Source: Elusimicrobiota bacterium
Lineage (GTDB): Bacteria > Elusimicrobiota > Elusimicrobia > JACQJN01
Direction: 5' to 3'
Assembly: GCA_016205085.1 (NCBI GenBank)
Contig: JACQJN010000244.1
Coordinates: 1-5,793 of the forward strand
DNA length: 5,793 bases
The notes below the pieces were generated by a model. It was not told where the DNA came from. It made no database searches and saw nothing but the letters and a program-made list of their open reading frames with translations. The stretch's first letter is position 1; each line of letters begins with the position of its first letter. Positions 1 to 5,757 of the stretch are shown here, in pieces. Both the position numbers and the translations under genes were made by a program.

Positions 1-4
1 GATT

Positions 5-27
5 TAAAGTGTCCATAGGACACTTTA
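5..27 (-). terminator. Perfect 10-bp stem-loop after the last gene (terminator or REP-like palindrome)
   Basis: TAAAGTGTCC (5-14) and GGACACTTTA (18-27) are exact reverse complements separated by three bases. The hairpin starts 22 bases beyond the stop codon of the exported protein gene, where an operon terminator would be expected. The bases that follow in the direction of transcription (TTTA of the stem, then AATC) give only a weak U-tract, and the window ends there. A dispersed REP-type palindrome, or a bidirectional element shared with a converging gene to the left, is equally possible. Confidence 0.5.
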
Positions 28-49
28 GATTGATCCAAGAAATGAGAAT

Positions 50-1015
50 CTAGGGTAGAACTTCTATTTTGTTGACAGGGTGGACTTCCCAGACAGTGGC
101 ACGGTTGGCCGTGAGTTCCTTTTCCTCTTCAGCTTCATCCTCATGGAATAAATCATAATAGGACCAGCCATACACCTTCACCTGGCTGCCCACAACAGGA
201 GCCTTGATTTTGCGGAATATCTGATCCTCAGGAGTGATTTCGCAGTGAATATCCTCCACGTCAAATACAATGTCTCCATCGACAGCCCGGTTGATCCTCT
301 GCACCACCCCCTCCAAAATCACCCCTATCTGCACATTGTACTGATCTTTTTTCATGTGGAAAGGAACGACAGGTGTATAAATTCCAGGCAAACTTCTTCT
401 ATGTTTGAGAAGCCAAACAATGATGGGATTCAACTTCTTAAACTTCTTCAAAGAAATATTTTTGGGGAACAGAGCCTCAGTTTCGATCTCGCCATGAGTG
501 GGAAGATATAAATCCTTGAGAATCTCTTTGGGGATACCCCCTGAACTGGAAGCCCTTTGAGCCGAAACCTCCAATTGTCGGGCAATAGCCCGCATCACAT
601 CTCCCGGATGTTCCTGGGCATAATCCCGCTTGGGAAATTCGTCAAAAATCTGTATTAACCTATCTAAAACAGGCTGGAGCTCAGGGCTGAACGTCCCGCG
701 AAAACTCTCCACCACTCTCTTAGCTCTATTGGCCCTATCTTGTGGAGTTCCCTGCTTGTTTTTAGATTCCTTTCTCAATGCCTCCGCAATAGAATGAATC
801 TCATCCTTCAGTACGTTATACTTGGATTTCCCGAATACGGCTTTTATCAGTTTGAGATGAAAAGCCGGCTTCTGAGATTGAGCGGTGGAAAATTCAGATT
901 CAGCCCCGCTTTTATCCTGTTCCGAAGTTCTGGAGGATTGAGCCCACCCCCAATAACCTACAATTAATAACCCACTAACCCCTAACCCCAAACCCCTAAT
1001 CCATAGTTTCCTCAT
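50..1015 (-). CDS. Exported protein of unknown function, possible OB-like C-terminal domain
   Basis: This 321-residue protein has a clear Sec-type signal peptide: basic start MRKLWIR, hydrophobic core at about residues 8-22, and likely cleavage after A25 in YWGWAQ. There is no lipobox Cys and no twin-arginine motif, so it is probably periplasmic or secreted. Residues 26-50 are polar and low in complexity, a likely linker. Residues 52-205 look mainly helical and charged, with no family I recognise. Residues about 226-320 look beta-rich: VQIGVILEGVVQRI, DIVFDVEDIHCEI, a PVVGSQVKVYGW strand, an acidic loop (291-300) and a closing WEVHPVNKIEV. The order resembles an OB-fold, and the WEVHP ending recalls small OB-like domains of exported proteins; this is a tentative reading. 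The start is secure: a perfect AGGAGG lies 5 bases upstream. The ATG overlaps the aminotransferase TGA (ATGA), implying coupling. An exported protein at the end of a cytosolic catabolic operon is odd. It may act in uptake or may simply be co-transcribed. Confidence 0.85.
   Translation of the reverse strand: MRKLWIRGLGLGVSGLLIVGYWGWAQSSRTSEQDKSGAESEFSTAQSQKPAFHLKLIKAVFGKSKYNVLKDEIHSIAEALRKESKNKQGTPQDRANRAKRVVESFRGTFSPELQPVLDRLIQIFDEFPKRDYAQEHPGDVMRAIARQLEVSAQRASSSGGIPKEILKDLYLPTHGEIETEALFPKNISLKKFKKLNPIIVWLLKHRRSLPGIYTPVVPFHMKKDQYNVQIGVILEGVVQRINRAVDGDIVFDVEDIHCEITPEDQIFRKIKAPVVGSQVKVYGWSYYDLFHEDEAEEEKELTANRATVWEVHPVNKIEVLP
971..996 (-). other. G-quadruplex-forming, telomere-like G-tract motif in signal-peptide codons
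   Basis: Read on the minus (coding) strand, four G tracts follow one another: GGGG-TTT-GGGG-TTA-GGGG-TTAGT-GGG. All loops are 3-5 bases, which meets the usual quadruplex pattern and looks like eukaryotic telomere repeats. It covers codons 7-15 (RGLGLGVSG) of the exported protein, starting about 17 bases after the ATG, so it would be present in the mRNA. The sequence pattern is certain; folding and any function are inference. Confidence 0.7.
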
Positions 1016-2364
1016 TTAACCCTCCTGAAAGAATCCTCCAAAACTTCCGCAATGACATCCGCATCCTTTTTAGTGACACAAAGGGGCGGTTTTATGCGGA
1101 TAATATTCTGAGACATACCCCCTTTCCCAATAAGAACCCCCCCCTCCTTGGCATAGTCCATCACTTTTAAAAGTTCCTGTGGGGCCGGTTCCTTGGTCTT
1201 CCTGTCTTTTACCAATTCCACACCCAGCATGAGTCCCTTTCCTCGCACATCCCCGATCAGGGGTTGTTTCTCCATCATTTTAGAAAGTTTATCTTTCAGA
1301 TATCCCCCTACCTCAAAAGCGTTCTGGGAAAGCTTCTCCTTCTCCAGCACCTCCAAAACCGCCAAACCCGCAGCCATGGCCACGGGGCTTCCACCGAATG
1401 TATTGAAATGAACTTTGCCCCTCATGGACTCCGCGATCTCACGCGTGGTGACAACTGCTCCTAATGGATAGCCGTTGCCGATGCCTTTCGCCATGGTGAC
1501 GATATCCGGCCTGACTCCCCACTGCTCAATGCCTAAGAATTTTTTGCCGGTCCTGCCAACCCCGGTTTGAACTTCATCCGCGATGAAAAGCCCTCCATGT
1601 TTTTTGACGATCTCGTACACCTTGGGAAAATATTCAGGCTCCGGGTCGATGACACCCCCGAACCCAGAGATGGGCTCCGCGATATAGGCAGCGATTTTTC
1701 CCGAAGTGGAATATTTGATGATCTCACCCACCTCCTCCGCGCACCACTGGGCATACTGCTTTGCGGTGTTTCCTTCGGACCTCCGGTAGGTATAGTTGGC
1801 AGGAGCATGATAAACGCCGAATACGTAGGGTGTAGAATGTCTCCAGATGGATTGTCCGGTAAAAGACATGGCCATCAAAGTTCGCCCATGGAAGGAGTGG
1901 CGAAGGGCAATGAACTCAGACCTTCCCGTATAGTTCTTGGAGAGAATAGCCGCCAATTCATTGGCCTCGCAGCCCGAATTGGTGAAAAAACATACCTCCA
2001 AGGCGGGGTTGGCTGTTTTGACCATTTTCACAAGCTTTTGAGCATATTCCACCAATTGCGGATAAAGGTACAGAGTCGTGGAATGGTCAAAAGTTGCTAT
2101 TTGATCCTGGATCCGCTTTACCCAGTGGGGATGGCAATGGCCGATCGAGATGGTGACGACCCCCGCAAAAGCATCCAGGTATTTTTTCCCTTTCTCGTCA
2201 AAGAGATAGGCTCCTTCCGCCCTTGAAATCATAAGAGGCTTGGTATAGTAGGTGAGCGTGGAAGGCAGAACATGCTTTTGCCTTAACTCCATCACCTCTT
2301 CAGCGGTCCAGTCCGTCAAAGCATCCTTCGAGTTCGGTTTCTCTAAAACAGCTCCCTTGGCCAT
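1012..2364 (-). CDS. Class III PLP aminotransferase, AGXT2-like (beta-alanine / beta-aminoisobutyrate type)
   Basis: This 450-residue fold-type I PLP enzyme belongs to the class III (omega-amino acid) aminotransferases. Visible landmarks: TNSGCEAN (128-135), which binds the cofactor phosphate; SFHGRT (157-162), whose aromatic residue stacks on the PLP ring; the PLP-nitrogen Asp D263 in IADEVQTGVGRTG; the Schiff-base lysine K293 in MAKGIGNGYP; and TFGGSP (322-327). The C-terminal half closely resembles mammalian AGXT2 as I recall it, including VVTT..IA, GDVRGKGLMLGVEL and PPLCVTKK. The best guess is transfer of the amino group of beta-alanine or beta-aminoisobutyrate to pyruvate or glyoxylate, giving malonic or methylmalonic semialdehyde for the neighbouring dehydrogenase. 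Other omega-amino acids remain possible. The first ATG has a well-placed ribosome binding site. The gene begins 9 nt after the membrane-protein stop and ends in an ATGA overlap with the next gene. A run of eight G on the coding strand (1137-1144) encodes part of EGGVLIGKGG. Confidence 0.93.
   Translation of the reverse strand: MAKGAVLEKPNSKDALTDWTAEEVMELRQKHVLPSTLTYYTKPLMISRAEGAYLFDEKGKKYLDAFAGVVTISIGHCHPHWVKRIQDQIATFDHSTTLYLYPQLVEYAQKLVKMVKTANPALEVCFFTNSGCEANELAAILSKNYTGRSEFIALRHSFHGRTLMAMSFTGQSIWRHSTPYVFGVYHAPANYTYRRSEGNTAKQYAQWCAEEVGEIIKYSTSGKIAAYIAEPISGFGGVIDPEPEYFPKVYEIVKKHGGLFIADEVQTGVGRTGKKFLGIEQWGVRPDIVTMAKGIGNGYPLGAVVTTREIAESMRGKVHFNTFGGSPVAMAAGLAVLEVLEKEKLSQNAFEVGGYLKDKLSKMMEKQPLIGDVRGKGLMLGVELVKDRKTKEPAPQELLKVMDYAKEGGVLIGKGGMSQNIIRIKPPLCVTKKDADVIAEVLEDSFRRVK
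1021..1026 (-). promoter_or_regulatory. Ribosome binding site of the exported protein gene
   Basis: A perfect AGGAGG on the minus strand lies inside the last codons of the aminotransferase gene, 5 bases before the ATG at 1015-1013. It is the strongest Shine-Dalgarno match in the window and confirms that the ATGA overlap is a real gene junction. Confidence 0.85.
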
Positions 2365-2369
2365 GTTTT

Positions 2370-2375
2370 TCTCCT
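2370..2375 (-). promoter_or_regulatory. Ribosome binding site of the aminotransferase, overlapping the upstream stop
   Basis: AGGAGA on the minus strand lies 5 bases before the ATG at 2364-2362. It shares the last two bases of the TAG stop (2376-2374) of the membrane-protein gene, so ribosomes terminating there sit on the next initiation site. It supports the first ATG as the start. Confidence 0.8.
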
Positions 2376-2775
2376 ATAACATCTTCCCTGTCACATGATA
2401 CCAAACGACCCCACCTATCGCCCCAAAAAATACGAGAAGAAACTGGTACAACATTGGATACGCCAGGAATCCGGCGTGAAAAGGAGTCCGACCAAAAAAC
2501 TCCTGGTGCAAATAGGGAGCGGAAAAACCAGCCAGCATGCCCACAACAACCGTCAGAAGCATCCCCAATAAAGGAACCCGTATCAATTGGGAACAGAATC
2601 CCACCACCCCACCCATCCAAACAGGAATAAAAAGAAAGGGACCCAAATCCCGTCCTATCGTGGAAAAGCCCTGATAAGCCTTGCGGATGGCCTCGGGAGC
2701 GATTAAAAATCCTATCACCCCTCCCGCCAATCCCCCTAAAAGAGTGCTGCCCGTTATTTTTTTAATCCAAACCAT
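2374..2775 (-). CDS. Small glycine-rich multispanning membrane protein, unknown function
   Basis: I do not recognise this 133-residue protein. It is very hydrophobic, with four likely membrane helices at about residues 10-26, 45-64, 68-87 and 103-127. A short polar loop lies between the first two (about 28-44, containing RKAYQGF), and another polar stretch (about 88-102, containing HQEFFGRTPFH) lies before the last. Helix 1 is Gly-rich (LLGGLAGGVIGFL) and helix 4 carries GAIGG, patterns that favour close helix packing. There is no signal-peptide cleavage site and no recognisable transporter motif. I chose the ATG at 2775-2773, which forms a TGATG overlap with the aldehyde dehydrogenase stop. 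A TTG one codon earlier (2778-2776) would add one residue. No good ribosome binding site precedes it (the nearest AGAGG is about 17 bases away), so translation probably depends on re-initiation. Position between two catabolic enzymes suggests a linked role, such as substrate or product transport, but this is only inference. Confidence 0.8.
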   Translation of the reverse strand: MVWIKKITGSTLLGGLAGGVIGFLIAPEAIRKAYQGFSTIGRDLGPFLFIPVWMGGVVGFCSQLIRVPLLGMLLTVVVGMLAGFSAPYLHQEFFGRTPFHAGFLAYPMLYQFLLVFFGAIGGVVWYHVTGKML

Positions 2776-4313
2776 CAATATACGTTTGATTGCCTCTTCT
2801 GGCCGGTGTAATCCAAAAACACCGTTTTGGGCTCCGAGAAAAAGAGAATCCCCTCCTTCGCCATCTCCCTCTCCCCCACCCCCGACTCCTTCATCCCTCC
2901 GAAGGGGACCTGCGCCTCCCCGCCGATAGTGGGCGAATTGACATGCACCATTCCCGCCTGCACCTCTTCGGAATACCGCATCCCCAGAGTGAGATCTTGA
3001 GTGTAGATGGCGGAAGTCAAACCAAACCGCACCGCGTTGGAAACGTTCACCGCCTCCTCAAAAGATTTAACCCGAACCACGGAAAGCACGGGTCCGAAAA
3101 TCTCCTCTTGAAACACCCTCATCTTGGGAGTCACCTGATCAAAAACAGTAGGTTCCAGGAAATACCCATGTTTGAGATCTCCCTGCGTGATCTTCTTGCC
3201 CCCAAAAAGAAGTTTAGCCCCCTCCCTCTTTCCGATCTCCACATAATTTAAAACGGTTTCGAACTGCTTGGAATCCACCACGGGCCCCATCCCCACTTCA
3301 GGGTCTAAACCATTGCCCACCTTTATCTTTTTAACTTCCGCCAAGAGTTTATCCAAAAACTCCTCGGCGATTTTTTCATGCAGGAGGAGCCGGCTGGTGG
3401 CGGTGCACCGCTGTCCCGTAGAGCCGAAAGCCCCCTTCAATACACCAATCAGAGCCAGCGGAATATCCGCATCCTCCCATACCACGCAAGGATTTTTGCC
3501 GCCCATCTCACAGGTGACCTTGATTCCCCTGCGACCGGCGTTTTGATACACCCCTTTGCCTATCTCATTGGATCCTGTAAAAGAGACGGCTCGCAGCCGC
3601 GCATCCTCCACCAAGACGCTTCCAACGCTGGAACCGGAGCCCAAAACAAGATTTAAGACGCCCTGGGGAAGCCCTGCTTCCTCAAGAATCTTGACGAACT
3701 CCACCGCCATCGCCGGGGTATTGGAAGCCGGCTTGAAAACGATAGTATTGCCCGCCACTAAAGCGGGGGCAATTTTCCAGCAGGGAATGGCCCAAGGAAA
3801 ATTCCATGGGGTAATAATCGAAACCACTCCCAACGGCTGCCGAACGGTGTAAAGCAGGTTGCGAGGGAGTTCAGAGGGAGCCGTCTGCCCCATAAATCTT
3901 AAACCCTCTCCCCCGTACCATTCCAGAAGATTATTTCCCTTTTCAATCTCTCCGGCCGCCTCGGACAAGATTTTACCCTCTTCCCGAGTCATGAGTCTGG
4001 CCAATTCCGCCTTTCTTTTCCGGGCAATCTCCAAGGCTTTCTGAACGATTCGTCCTCTCACGGGGGCTGGAGTCGCTCTCCAGGTGGGAAAACTCTGTTC
4101 CGCGACTGCAATGGCTTGTGTGGCTTCTTTTTGAGAAGCCGATTTAAACACTCCTATAGTTTCCCGGGTATCCGCCGGATTTATGGAGGAGATTTCTCTA
4201 TCTCCCGATCCATCCAGCCAGTGACCCCCTATATAAGATTTCAGATCCAACATATGCGAAGGGGATGTTATTATCTCGTTTTTTACTTTAGGTTTAGTCA
4301 ATATTTTATTCAT
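2775..4313 (-). CDS. NAD(P)-dependent aldehyde dehydrogenase, probably semialdehyde-oxidising
   Basis: This 512-residue ALDH-superfamily enzyme oxidises an aldehyde to the acid in the cytosol. In this operon the likely substrate is malonic or methylmalonic semialdehyde from the neighbouring aminotransferase (inference). Visible motifs, in order: PWNFPWA with the oxyanion-hole N171; the NAD-binding K194 in FKPASNTP; the FTGSNEIG turn (245-252); the general base E269 in CEMGGKNP; the nucleophile C303 in GSTGQRCTATSR; and E404 in EEIFGPVL. The CEMGGKNP and GQRCTATSR forms resemble the alpha-ketoglutaric-semialdehyde-dehydrogenase-like ALDHs. They do not match CoA-acylating MmsA/IolA enzymes, which lack the Glu and have a GERCMA-type Cys motif. 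The first ATG is supported by a good ribosome binding site. It gives about 20 residues before the usual ALDH start; a second Met is at residue 21. It starts 7 nt after the dihydropyrimidinase stop and shares one base with the next ATG. Confidence 0.93.
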   Translation of the reverse strand: MNKILTKPKVKNEIITSPSHMLDLKSYIGGHWLDGSGDREISSINPADTRETIGVFKSASQKEATQAIAVAEQSFPTWRATPAPVRGRIVQKALEIARKRKAELARLMTREEGKILSEAAGEIEKGNNLLEWYGGEGLRFMGQTAPSELPRNLLYTVRQPLGVVSIITPWNFPWAIPCWKIAPALVAGNTIVFKPASNTPAMAVEFVKILEEAGLPQGVLNLVLGSGSSVGSVLVEDARLRAVSFTGSNEIGKGVYQNAGRRGIKVTCEMGGKNPCVVWEDADIPLALIGVLKGAFGSTGQRCTATSRLLLHEKIAEEFLDKLLAEVKKIKVGNGLDPEVGMGPVVDSKQFETVLNYVEIGKREGAKLLFGGKKITQGDLKHGYFLEPTVFDQVTPKMRVFQEEIFGPVLSVVRVKSFEEAVNVSNAVRFGLTSAIYTQDLTLGMRYSEEVQAGMVHVNSPTIGGEAQVPFGGMKESGVGEREMAKEGILFFSEPKTVFLDYTGQKRQSNVY

Positions 4314-4320
4314 ATTTTTT

Positions 4321-4326
4321 TCACCT
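4321..4326 (-). promoter_or_regulatory. Ribosome binding site of the aldehyde dehydrogenase, made from the upstream stop codon
   Basis: AGGTGA on the minus strand is the last Arg codon plus the TGA stop of the dihydropyrimidinase gene. It sits 7 bases from the ATG at 4313-4311. It decides the long start over the internal Met at residue 21 and implies translational coupling of the two genes. Confidence 0.75.
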
Positions 4327-5712
4327 GCTTTTTCTTTTAATAAAAGATCCGGAAGTGGTCCTCCCTACGAATTTTCCCTTCTCCACCATTTTAATTCCCC
4401 GCAGGAAAACATCCCAAATAGTCCCCTGCACCGTCTTTCCTTCATAAGGGTTATAATCCACGTTCATATGGTGGGTTTTGGCCGAAATGGTATGCTTCCT
4501 CTTGGGATCTAGAAGCACCAAGTCGGCATCCGCTCCGGGGGTAATGGTTCCTTTTTTAGGATAGAGACCAAAGAGTTTGGCGGGTGCGGCGGAAGTGATC
4601 TCCACGAACCGATTGGGTGTCAGTTTTTTGGTCTGCACCGCATCCCACAACAACAACATGCGGGTCTCAATTCCGGGAGCCCCGTTAGGAATCTTGGAAA
4701 AATCATTTCTCCCCAATTCTTTCCCAGGTTTTCCTCCCCTCCCATGGAAACAGAAAGAGCAGTGATCCGTAGAAACCACCTGGAGCCAGTTGTTGGTCAA
4801 CCCCTTCCAAAGTCTCTCCTCATTGCCCCTGGGCCTCAACGGAGGAGACATCACATACTTGGCTCCCTCAAAATTAGGTTTCTCATAATCCTCATAGGAA
4901 AGATATAAATACTGAGGGCAGGTCTCGGCGTAGGCCGCGACCCCTCTCTCCCGGGCTCTGCGCACCTCCTCCATGGCATCCCCGGCACTTAAGTGCACGA
5001 TATAGATAGGAACTCCCGCCATCTCCGCCAAGGCAAGGGCTCGACGCGTCGCCTCCGCCTCAGCGCTCATGGGGCGAGTCAAGGCATGATACTTTGGCTC
5101 CGTCTTTCCCTCCGCCAAAGCTTTCTGCACCAAAACATCAATCACGCCGCCGTTTTCGGCATGCATGCAAACCATCCCTCCGTTCTCGCCGGTTCTTTGG
5201 AGAGCCCGGAATATGGTGGCATCATCCGACATAAAGACACCGGGGTAGGCCATGAAAAGCTTGAACGTGGTCACTCCCTCTCCCACCAGTTTATCCATTT
5301 CCTTCAAGCGTTTTTCCGGAAGGTCCGTCACGATCATATGGAAAGAGTAGTCCACCGCGGATTTTCCCTGAGCCTTCCCATGCCAAACATCCAGTCCCGA
5401 TCTTAAATCTTCCCCTTTCTTTTGAATGGCAAAATCGATAATGGAGGTAGTCCCTCCACACACTGCCGCCGTAGTTCCGCTGACAAAGTCATCTGCGGTA
5501 GTGGTGCCTCCAAAGGGCATGTCCAGGTGGGTATGGACATCGATCCCACCCGGAAGAATATAAAGCCCTTTGGCATCCACCACCTTGCTGCCGTTGGATT
5601 TAAAATTCCTGCCGATAGCGGCAATTTTGCCTTTTTCAATGGCAAGATCCCCTTGATAGGTTTCACTTGCCGTGACAACCGTTCCATTTTTTATAATAAG
5701 ATCGTAAGACAT
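4321..5712 (-). CDS. hydA: Dihydropyrimidinase / D-hydantoinase (cyclic amidohydrolase)
   Basis: This 463-residue protein is a binuclear-metal amidohydrolase that opens the ring of 5,6-dihydrouracil or dihydrothymine to N-carbamoyl-beta-alanine or N-carbamoyl-beta-aminoisobutyrate in the cytosol. The length is usual for the family. The full ligand set is visible: H60 and H62 in DVHTH, the to-be-carboxylated K151 in TTFKLFMAY, H184 in MHAENG, H240 in IVHLS and D316 in STDHC. The catalytic Tyr is Y156 and the substrate-contact Ser is S289 in MSPPLR. From memory, these sit one residue beyond the Bacillus D-hydantoinase positions. The GGTTTADDF and IPNGAPGIE family motifs are also present. There is a short insertion around residues 325-332 (Gly/Lys-rich, before KELGR). 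The C-terminus ends in the typical GSFIKR tail. The start is fixed by a strong ribosome binding site. It is the first gene of the block in this window, and the neighbouring aminotransferase and aldehyde dehydrogenase support dihydropyrimidine rather than hydantoin as the natural substrate (inference). Confidence 0.95.
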   Translation of the reverse strand: MSYDLIIKNGTVVTASETYQGDLAIEKGKIAAIGRNFKSNGSKVVDAKGLYILPGGIDVHTHLDMPFGGTTTADDFVSGTTAAVCGGTTSIIDFAIQKKGEDLRSGLDVWHGKAQGKSAVDYSFHMIVTDLPEKRLKEMDKLVGEGVTTFKLFMAYPGVFMSDDATIFRALQRTGENGGMVCMHAENGGVIDVLVQKALAEGKTEPKYHALTRPMSAEAEATRRALALAEMAGVPIYIVHLSAGDAMEEVRRARERGVAAYAETCPQYLYLSYEDYEKPNFEGAKYVMSPPLRPRGNEERLWKGLTNNWLQVVSTDHCSFCFHGRGGKPGKELGRNDFSKIPNGAPGIETRMLLLWDAVQTKKLTPNRFVEITSAAPAKLFGLYPKKGTITPGADADLVLLDPKRKHTISAKTHHMNVDYNPYEGKTVQGTIWDVFLRGIKMVEKGKFVGRTTSGSFIKRKSR

Positions 5713-5715
5713 ATT

Positions 5716-5722
5716 ACCTCCC
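5716..5722 (-). promoter_or_regulatory. Ribosome binding site of the dihydropyrimidinase gene
   Basis: On the minus strand GGGAGGT precedes the ATG, with four bases between GGAGG and the start codon. It fixes the ATG at 5712-5710 as the start. The site directly abuts the heptanucleotide repeat at 5723-5757, with no spacer. Confidence 0.85.
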
Positions 5723-5757
5723 AGTCCTGAGTGCTGAGCCCTGAGTGCTGAGTCCTT
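5723..5757. repeat. Degenerate heptanucleotide tandem repeat, five units
   Basis: Five consecutive 7-base units are visible on the plus strand: AGTCCTG, AGTGCTG, AGCCCTG, AGTGCTG and AGTCCTT. The consensus is AGTSCTG, or CAGSACT when read in the direction of transcription. Units 2 and 4 are identical, and the last unit has a terminal mismatch. The pattern resembles the short tandemly repeated repetitive (STRR) heptamers known from cyanobacteria, which are also seen in other bacteria. It lies in the leader directly upstream of the dihydropyrimidinase ribosome binding site, so it would be transcribed if the promoter is further upstream. Seven is not a multiple of three, so it is unlikely to be coding. 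Confidence 0.85.

Noticed and set aside
1567..2226. A 219-codon open frame on the plus strand, antisense to the aminotransferase
   Set aside because: It lies wholly opposite a well-supported enzyme gene, shows no protein-family motif, and has no convincing ribosome binding site. It is a by-product of the minus-strand codon pattern.
2300..2620. A 106-codon minus-strand frame overlapping the membrane protein and the start of the aminotransferase
   Set aside because: It is a frame-shifted reading of two genes whose own frames and ribosome binding sites are clear. It carries no signature of its own.
2790..3251. A 153-codon plus-strand open frame opposite the aldehyde dehydrogenase
   Set aside because: Its composition is low in complexity and rich in Pro, His and Leu, it has no domain, and it is fully contained in the antisense of a real gene.
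4311..4326. A frameshift or fusion between the dihydropyrimidinase and aldehyde dehydrogenase genes
   Set aside because: Both proteins have complete family ends and a normal ribosome binding site at the 7-nt junction, so these are two intact genes.
4993..5406. A 137-codon plus-strand open frame opposite the dihydropyrimidinase
   Set aside because: It is the antisense shadow of conserved amidohydrolase codons and is rich in His, Arg and Ser without any motif.
5723..5757. The heptamer array considered as a CRISPR array or regulator operator
   Set aside because: The units are 7 bases, contiguous, without spacers and without dyad symmetry, which fits a simple tandem repeat rather than a CRISPR array or a paired operator.
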